Of a DNA stretch of 64,000 nucleotides, positions 58,967-64,000 are shown piece after piece. The stretch is from Actinomadura parmotrematis. Lineage in GTDB: Bacteria; Actinomycetota; Actinomycetes; Streptosporangiales; Streptosporangiaceae. The stretch lies in NCBI RefSeq assembly GCF_019458805.1, contig NZ_JAIBOA010000015.1, positions 124,001 to 188,000 on the forward strand, written 5' to 3'. Position numbers and translations under genes: made by a program. The notes under the pieces were generated by a model, which saw only the letters and a program-made list of their open reading frames with translations, was not told the origin of the DNA and ran no database searches. The stretch's first letter is position 1. Every line of letters begins with the position of its first letter.

Positions 58967-59785
58967 GTGGACCGTCGAACCGAGCTGGGCGCGTTCCTCC
59001 ACGCCCGCCGCGCCCGGCTGTCCCCGGCCGACCTCGGGCTGGACGCGGCCGGCGGGCGGCGCCGCGTCCCCGGCCTGCGCCGCTCCGAGGTCGCGGCGGA
59101 GGCCGGCATCAGCGCCGACTACTACGCGCGGCTGGAGCAGGGCCGCGACCTCAACGTGTCCGAGGAGGTGCTCGACGGCCTCGCGCGGGTGCTGCGCCTG
59201 TCCGAGGTTGAGCGCCGCCACCTGCACGAGCTGGCCCGGCCCGGAGGCGCGCGCGCGCCGGAGGTGCAGCTCGTCCGGCCGCAGCTCCTCCAGGTGCTGG
59301 AGACGATGGAGGCGGCCCCCGCGCTGGTCCTCGGCCGCCGCCTGGACGTGCTCGCCTGGAACCGGCTGGCGACCCGGCTCGTCGCCGACTTCCCGCTGCT
59401 CGCCCCCGGCGAGCGCAACATGGTGCGGCTGCTGTTCCTCGACCCGGACGTGCGGCGGGCCTTCCCCGACTGGTCCCGCGTCGCCCGCCGCGCCGTCGGG
59501 GACCTGCGCCTCGACGCGGGCCGGCACCGCGACGACCCGCGCCTTGCGCACCTGGTCGGCGAGCTGTCGCTCGCGAGCGCGGAGTTCAGCCGGTGGTGGG
59601 CCGAGCGCCCGACGGACGAGCCGCCCGGCGGGACGCTGCGCGTCCGCCACCCCGAGGCGGGCGAGCTGGTCCTCGGCTACGAGGCGATGCACCTGGCGGT
59701 CGACCCCGACCAGACGCTGGTGGTCTGCGCGGCCGACCGCGGGTCGGCGGCCGAGGCGGCGCTGCGGGCTATGCTGGACCCATGA
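58967..59785 (+). CDS. XRE regulator of the MmyB type
   Basis: 272 residues. Helix-turn-helix at about 28-75 (PGLRRSEVAAEAGISADYYARLEQGRDLNVSEEVLDGLARVLRL). The ligand-binding MmyB domain follows: LVLGRRLDVLAWNRLATRLVADF, NMVRLLFLDPDVRRAFPDW, and LRVRHPEAGELVLGYEAMHLAVDPDQTLVV. The domain binds fatty-acid-like ligands in characterised members. CATACT at 58955-58960 sits six bases before the GTG, so the mRNA is likely leaderless. Its stop overlaps the start of the trp leader ORF (ATGA). Confidence 0.9.
   Translation: MDRRTELGAFLHARRARLSPADLGLDAAGGRRRVPGLRRSEVAAEAGISADYYARLEQGRDLNVSEEVLDGLARVLRLSEVERRHLHELARPGGARAPEVQLVRPQLLQVLETMEAAPALVLGRRLDVLAWNRLATRLVADFPLLAPGERNMVRLLFLDPDVRRAFPDWSRVARRAVGDLRLDAGRHRDDPRLAHLVGELSLASAEFSRWWAERPTDEPPGGTLRVRHPEAGELVLGYEAMHLAVDPDQTLVVCAADRGSAAEAALRAMLDP
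59770..59775 (+). promoter_or_regulatory. -10 box of the trpS leader transcript
   Basis: TATGCT lies six bases before the ATG of the leader ORF, inside the end of the XRE gene. The start of transcription would fall at or next to that ATG, giving a leaderless leader peptide. Confidence 0.6.
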
Positions 59786-59817
59786 TGAACCCGCGTCGCA
59801 CCTGGCGGCCGTCCTAG
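59782..59817 (+). CDS. trpS leader peptide (11 residues with Trp codon)
   Basis: ATG ATG AAC CCG CGT CGC ACC TGG CGG CCG TCC TAG encodes MMNPRRTWRPS. The single TGG is at 59803-59805, just before the first arm of the downstream hairpins. A ribosome stalled at TGG when charged tRNA-Trp is scarce would cover the first arm. The design matches the attenuators known for actinobacterial trp genes and for the auxiliary Streptomyces trpRS1. Confidence 0.75.
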   Translation: MMNPRRTWRPS

Positions 59818-59872
59818 GACGGCCCCTCGACGCGCGGCCGTCCCCTCGGGGCGGCCGCTTCTCCTTTTCCGG
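59805..59872 (+). promoter_or_regulatory. Transcription attenuator upstream of trpS
   Basis: Three overlapping arms: GGCCGTCC (59807-59814) can pair with GGACGGCC (59817-59824); the same GGACGGCC can instead pair with GGCCGTCC (59836-59843); and GCGGCCGTCCCC (59834-59845) can pair with GGGGCGGCCGC (59848-59858) to form a terminator followed by TTCTCCTTTT. Ribosome stalling at the leader TGG would favour the middle pairing and so prevent termination. Confidence 0.75.
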
Positions 59873-59907
59873 CCGGGCCGCCCCCCTGTCCCGAAACGGA
59901 GAAGACC

Positions 59908-60945
59908 ATGGACGACCTCGAAACGCGGATCGCCGCCGACCCGGCCGCGTTCCGCATCCTCACCGGCGACCGCCCGACCGGCCCGCTGCACCTCGGCCAC
60001 TACTTCGGCACCCTCGCCAACCGCGTCCGGCTCCAGGACCTGGGCGTCGACACGTTCGTGCTGATCGCCGACTACCAGGTGCTGACCGACCGCGACGTCG
60101 CCGCCCGCCTGCGCGAGCACGTCCTCGGGCTGCTCGCCGACCACCTGGCCTGCGGCATCGACCCGGCCCGCTCGACGATCTTCGCGCACGGCGCGGTGCC
60201 CGCCCTGAACCAGCTCCTGCTGCCGTTCCTGTCCCTGGTCACCGACGCCGAGCTGCGCCGCAACCCGACGGTGAAGGACGAGGTGCGCGCGTCCGGGCGG
60301 ACGGTCAGCGGGCTGATGCTCACCTACCCCGTCCATCAGGCCGCCGACATCCTGTTCTGCAAGGCCGACCTGGTGCCGGTCGGCCGCGACCAGCTCCCGC
60401 ACCAGGAGATCACCCGGTCGGTCGCGCGCCGCTTCAACGAGCGCTACGGGCCGGTGTTCCCGGTGCCGGAGGCGCTGCTGTCGGACGCGCCGCTGCTGCT
60501 CGGCACCGACGGCGGCAAGATGAGCAAGAGCCGCGGCAACGCCATCGCCCTGTCGGCCACCGAGGACGAGACGGCGCGCCTGCTGCGCCGCGCGAAGACC
60601 GACGCCGACCGGCACATCGCCTACGACCCCGAGCGGCGTCCCGAGGTCGCCAACCTGGTCCTGCTGACCGCCCTCTGCGAGGGCCGCGCGCCCGAGGACG
60701 TCGCCGCCGGCATCGGCGGGGCGGGCGCGGCGGCGTTGAAAAAGGCGGCGATCGACGCCGTCAACACCTTCTTCCGCCCCCTGCGCGCCCGCCGCGCCGA
60801 GTTCGCCGCCGACCCCGGCGAGCTGCTGCGCGTCCTCGCCGCGGGCAACGCCCGCGCCAACGAGGTCGCGGACGCCACCCTCGCCGAGGTCCGCGCCGCC
60901 ATGGGCATGGACTACGCGGTGCCGGACTCCGCGGGCGCGCCCTGA
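59908..60945 (+). CDS. trpS: Tryptophanyl-tRNA synthetase (attenuator-controlled, probably auxiliary)
   Basis: 345 residues, class Ic synthetase charging tRNA-Trp. PTGPLHLGHYFGTL is the HIGH-type motif and GGKMSKSRGN the KMSKS loop. The protein has DRPTGPLHLGHYFG and VGRDQLPHQEITRSVARRFNERYG, as in the TrpRS1 type that in Streptomyces resists indolmycin-like inhibitors and is induced by an attenuator. The leader structure upstream is of that kind. Resistance itself is an inference. The gene overlaps the 3' end of the convergent MFS gene by 34 bp. Confidence 0.92.
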   Translation: MDDLETRIAADPAAFRILTGDRPTGPLHLGHYFGTLANRVRLQDLGVDTFVLIADYQVLTDRDVAARLREHVLGLLADHLACGIDPARSTIFAHGAVPALNQLLLPFLSLVTDAELRRNPTVKDEVRASGRTVSGLMLTYPVHQAADILFCKADLVPVGRDQLPHQEITRSVARRFNERYGPVFPVPEALLSDAPLLLGTDGGKMSKSRGNAIALSATEDETARLLRRAKTDADRHIAYDPERRPEVANLVLLTALCEGRAPEDVAAGIGGAGAAALKKAAIDAVNTFFRPLRARRAEFAADPGELLRVLAAGNARANEVADATLAEVRAAMGMDYAVPDSAGAP

Positions 60946-62312
60946 CGGGCCGCCTCCGGCCGCGCGGCGGGGGCGCGGCCGGGCACGGGCAGCAGGGGGA
61001 CGAGGGCGGCGGCGAGCGCGGCGAGGCCCGTCACCGCCCACAGGGCGCCCTCGGCGGCGCGCACGACCGGTCCGAGCGCGAAGAACAGCGTGCCGATGCC
61101 CGCGACGCCGAGGGCGCCCGAGAACTGCTGCGCCGTCGACAGGACGCCGGACGCGCCGCCCGCCCGCGCCGGCTCCACGCCCGCCAGCACCGCGCCGATG
61201 ACGGCGGGCAGCAGCAGGCCCGACCCGGCGCCGAGCGGCAGCAGCGACAGCGCGAGGACCGGCGCCGTCACCGACGCGCCCGCGACGTGCAGCTCCAGCG
61301 CCGGTAGCAGGGTGCTGAGCGCCGACAGGACCGCGCCGGTGACCATCACCGCGCGCGGGGCGCGGGCGAGCAGCGGGCGGGCCGCCAGCGACGCGACCAT
61401 CGTCGTCAGCGCCATCGGCCCGTAAGTCAGCCCGGCCTGCAACGGCGTCCGGTGCAGGCCCGTCTGCAGCAGCAGCGTCACGACCAGGTTCAGCGCGCCG
61501 AACGCCGCCATGAACGCCACGTTGATCGCCAGCCCGACGCTGAAGGCGCGCGACCGGAACAGCGCGAGGTCCAGCAGCGGCGCGGGCCGCCGCCGCTCCC
61601 ACCACAGCGTCGCGGCGAGGACCGGGACGGACGCGGCGAGGCACGCCCGGATCCACACCGGCCAGCCCTCGGAGCGGCCGAGGACGAGCGGGACGAGCAG
61701 CAGCGCGAGCCCGCCCGATAGGCCCGCCGCGCCGAGCACGTCCAGCCGGGCGCGCGGCCCGCCGCCCGGCGGCAGCACGCGGACGGCGAGCGCCGCCGCC
61801 GCGAGCCCGACCGGCACGTTCACCAGGAAGATCGGCCGCCACCCCCACGCGTCCACGACGGCGCCGCCGGCCACCTGCCCGAGCACCCCGCCGCCGCCGA
61901 GGACGGCGCCGTACCAGGCCATGCCGCGCGGCCGGTCGGCCGCCGGGAGCACGGCGGTGATGAGCGCGAGCACCTGCGGCACCATCGCGGCGGCGGTGAG
62001 GCCCTGCAGCAGCCGCCCGGCGACGAGCCACCCGGCCGTCGGCGCGAGCCCGCAGAGCAGCGAGGCGAGCGCGAACGCGGCCATGCCGAGCGCGAACAGC
62101 CGCCGGTGCCCGTACAGGTCGCCGAGCCGGCCGCCGGTGACCAGCCCGGAGGCGTAGGTGAAGGCGTACCCGGCGACGATCAGCTCCAGCGCGGCGGGCC
62201 CGGCGCCGAGGTCGTGCCGGAAGGACGGGGTCGCGACGTTGACGACCATGAAGTCGAACGAGGCCATGAACGTCGCCGCCAGGATCACCGGGAGCGGTGC
62301 AAGGGATCTCAT
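60912..62312 (-). CDS. MFS drug-efflux transporter (DHA2 type)
   Basis: 466 residues from the ATG at 62312; a GTG at 62321 would add three. About 14 helices. FDFMVVNVATPSFRHDLGAGPAALELIVAGYAFTYASGLVTGGRLGDLYGHRRLF contains motif D1 and the A-motif. GWRPIFLVNVPVG is motif C-like. It is divergent from a large LuxR-type regulator gene 109 bp away, which may control it. The 3' end overlaps trpS on the other strand. Confidence 0.9.
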   Translation of the reverse strand: MRSLAPLPVILAATFMASFDFMVVNVATPSFRHDLGAGPAALELIVAGYAFTYASGLVTGGRLGDLYGHRRLFALGMAAFALASLLCGLAPTAGWLVAGRLLQGLTAAAMVPQVLALITAVLPAADRPRGMAWYGAVLGGGGVLGQVAGGAVVDAWGWRPIFLVNVPVGLAAAALAVRVLPPGGGPRARLDVLGAAGLSGGLALLLVPLVLGRSEGWPVWIRACLAASVPVLAATLWWERRRPAPLLDLALFRSRAFSVGLAINVAFMAAFGALNLVVTLLLQTGLHRTPLQAGLTYGPMALTTMVASLAARPLLARAPRAVMVTGAVLSALSTLLPALELHVAGASVTAPVLALSLLPLGAGSGLLLPAVIGAVLAGVEPARAGGASGVLSTAQQFSGALGVAGIGTLFFALGPVVRAAEGALWAVTGLAALAAALVPLLPVPGRAPAARPEAARQGAPAESGTA

Positions 62313-62421
62313 GCGGTCCACGCTCGTCGGCCGAGCACCCGCGCCGCATCGGGAGGAATACTGAGCCGGGGGGCGCGGCTTCTTCAGATTCCCGGCCCGT
62401 GGTGTTCAGGGAGGTGCGGCG

Positions 62422-64000
62422 GTGGTCTTCGCCGGTCGCGCGGACGAGCTCGCCGCGCTGCGCCGGGCCCACCGGGACGCGCCCGGCGTGGTGCTGGTCG
62501 AGGGCGAGGCCGGGATCGGCAAGTCCCGCCTGGTCGCCGAGTTCGCGGCGGGCCTGGACGGCGTCCCGGTCGTGGAGGGCGGCTGCGTCGCCGCCGGTGC
62601 GGGCGAGCTGCCCTACGGCCCGTTCGTCGCGGTGCTGCGCGCCGTCGTCCGCGATCTCGGCGCCGAGCGCGCCGGGGCGCTGCTGCCCGGCGCGGGACGC
62701 CGCGGCCTCGCGCACTGGCTGCCCGCCCTCGGCGAGCCGGACGGCGCCCCCGATCCCGGGAGCGGCCGGGTGCGGCTGTTCGAGGACGTCCTCGCGCTGG
62801 TCGAGGCGCGCCCGCAGGTCGTCGTCCTGGAGGACCTGCACTGGGCGGACCCCTCCAGCCGCGACCTGCTCGCCTTCCTGGCCCGCAACGTGTCCCGCCC
62901 CGGCGTCCTGCTGGCCTGCACCTTCCGCACCGGCGACCTGCCCGACGGCCATCCGACGCGCGCGCTCGTCGCGGGCCTCGCCCGCCTGCCGCGCGTGCGG
63001 CGCGTCCCGCTCGCCCCGCTCGGGCGCCGCGACCTCGCCGCGATGCTCGGCGGCCGCGCGGACGGCCGGCTCGGCGAGATCCACCGGCGCAGCGAGGGCA
63101 ACCCGCTGTTCGCCGAAGCCCTGCTGGACGCCCCGGACGGCACCCCCGCCGAGCTGCGGGACCTGCTGCTCGCGGGCTACCGCGAGCTGCCCGCCGCGTC
63201 CCGCCGGGCGCTGCGCGGCGCGTCCGTCGCGGGCCAGCGCATCGAGCGGCCGCTGCTCGCCGCGATCGGCTGCCTGGACGAGGAGGACCTGCGCCCGGCG
63301 GTCGCGCGCGGGCTGCTGCTGGTCGAGCGCGACGGCTACCGGTTCCGGCACGCGCTGCTCCGGCAGGCCGTCTACGAGGACCTGCTGCCCGGCGAGCGCG
63401 CGCGCCTGCACGCCGAGTTCGCCGCCGCCGCGCCCGATCCGGCCGCCCGCGCCACGCACTGGCACGCGGCGGGCGAGCGGCAGCGCGCGTTCGACGCGGC
63501 GTGGGAGGCGGCGGGCGCCGCCGCCGAGGTCTTCGCCCACCACGAGCGGCTGCGGTTCCTGGAGCGCGTCCTCGACCTGTGGGACGAGGTCCCGGCGACC
63601 GTCCCGGACGTCGACCGCGCGGACGTGCTGGCGCTCGCGGCGTCGGCGTGCCTGTCGGCGGGCGAGGCGGTGAAGGGCGTCCGGTACGCGAGCGAGGCCC
63701 TCGCCCTCTGCGGGGAGGACGGCGGCGAGCGCGCCGCCGTCCTGCTGAAGGAGCGCAGCGCGCTGCGGCACCGCCTGGGCGAGGACGCCCTGGACGACCT
63801 GCGCCGCAGCCTCGCCCTCGCGCCCGCGGGCGGCGGCCTGCGGGAGCGCGTCACCGCGACGCTGGCGAACCGGCTGTTCCTGCTCGGCCGCTTCGCCGAG
63901 GCGCGCCGCCACGCCGAGGCCGCGCTCACCTCCGCCGAGGACGGCGTCCGCGCGTGGGCGCTGCTCACCATCGGCTCGATCGACGCGCTGGAGGGCGACG
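62422..64000 (+). CDS. Large AAA-type ATPase regulator (LuxR/LAL-like), 5' part
   Basis: 526 codons are visible and the frame is open at the window end. The GTG start at 62422 follows GGGAGGTG. VFAGRADELAALRRAHRDAPGVVLVEGEAGIGKSRLV gives the Walker A of STAND/AAA-16 regulators near residue 31, VVVLEDLHWADPSSRDLL is Walker B near 133, and a winged-helix-like and TPR region follows. A C-terminal LuxR helix-turn-helix is expected beyond the window but is not seen. It could activate the divergent MFS gene. Confidence 0.85.
   Translation, partial: MVFAGRADELAALRRAHRDAPGVVLVEGEAGIGKSRLVAEFAAGLDGVPVVEGGCVAAGAGELPYGPFVAVLRAVVRDLGAERAGALLPGAGRRGLAHWLPALGEPDGAPDPGSGRVRLFEDVLALVEARPQVVVLEDLHWADPSSRDLLAFLARNVSRPGVLLACTFRTGDLPDGHPTRALVAGLARLPRVRRVPLAPLGRRDLAAMLGGRADGRLGEIHRRSEGNPLFAEALLDAPDGTPAELRDLLLAGYRELPAASRRALRGASVAGQRIERPLLAAIGCLDEEDLRPAVARGLLLVERDGYRFRHALLRQAVYEDLLPGERARLHAEFAAAAPDPAARATHWHAAGERQRAFDAAWEAAGAAAEVFAHHERLRFLERVLDLWDEVPATVPDVDRADVLALAASACLSAGEAVKGVRYASEALALCGEDGGERAAVLLKERSALRHRLGEDALDDLRRSLALAPAGGGLRERVTATLANRLFLLGRFAEARRHAEAALTSAEDGVRAWALLTIGSIDALEGD

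Noticed and set aside
59677..63912. A 1411-codon minus-strand open frame across trpS, MFS and the LuxR-type gene
   Set aside because: It lies partly antisense to real genes and partly in another frame of the minus-strand MFS gene. No recognisable domain; typical GC shadow.

Overview
The window is very GC-rich actinobacterial chromosome. Gene content points to a Streptosporangiales-type organism, most likely Actinomadura or a relative: a mycobacterial-style galactofuranosyltransferase with its ABC exporter, MurT/GatD, an HbhA operon, a WhiJ-type XRE/DUF397/anti-sigma cluster, and -10 boxes of the form TANNNT close to start codons. The genus is inferred. No rRNA, tRNA, CRISPR array, insertion sequence, prophage or plasmid gene was seen.

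Layout. 1-2.8 kb: 3' end of glfT2, then the Wzm/Wzt-like exporter. 2.9-8 kb: envelope enzymes (sulfatase, BNR/sialidase-like lipoprotein, membrane esterase, GH43 lipoprotein). 8.2-15.5 kb: a four-gene operon that I cannot assign to a described system. It has a membrane-anchored, apparently P-loop-less ATPase-like protein, a HerA/DUF87 ATPase with intact Walker motifs, a four-helix membrane protein, and a small helical protein sharing a VSGQ(V/I)ATG motif with its neighbour. 15.6-18 kb: two paralogous zinc-ribbon/one-TM proteins. 18.4-20.4 kb: murT-gatD. 20.4-30.1 kb: accessory enzymes, two MFS carriers, a CGNR regulator with a clear operator, a MerR/amidohydrolase divergon, a secreted lipase and a Tat sulfatase. 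30.2-33.9 kb: B-lectin, a non-coding minisatellite, a VOC protein, a large palindrome and the WhiJ-type cluster. 34.5-39.7 kb: a core block (nitrobindin-like, Nur-like Fur, ygfZ, dtd, BKACE, asparaginase) with a possible 12-codon gene opposite the Fur gene. 39.7-45.9 kb: small membrane proteins, a decayed MFS fragment, DUF2207, a zinc protease, then XRE-hbhA-DUF2516. 45.9-56.4 kb: SGNH lipoprotein, TetR/MMPL divergon, GNAT, cydAB with a PLP decarboxylase-like gene, and BlaI/M56 facing cydAB across BlaI-type operators. 56.4-64 kb: F420/PPOX protein, MarR/MFS, an XRE regulator, trpS behind an apparently complete leader-peptide attenuator, another MFS, and the start of a large LuxR-type ATPase cut by the window end.

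Best leads: the HerA-centred operon and its shared motif; the trpS attenuator; BlaI boxes placed to control cydAB; the tiny ORF opposite the Fur-family gene; and two related long palindromes with a matching outer and inner design.
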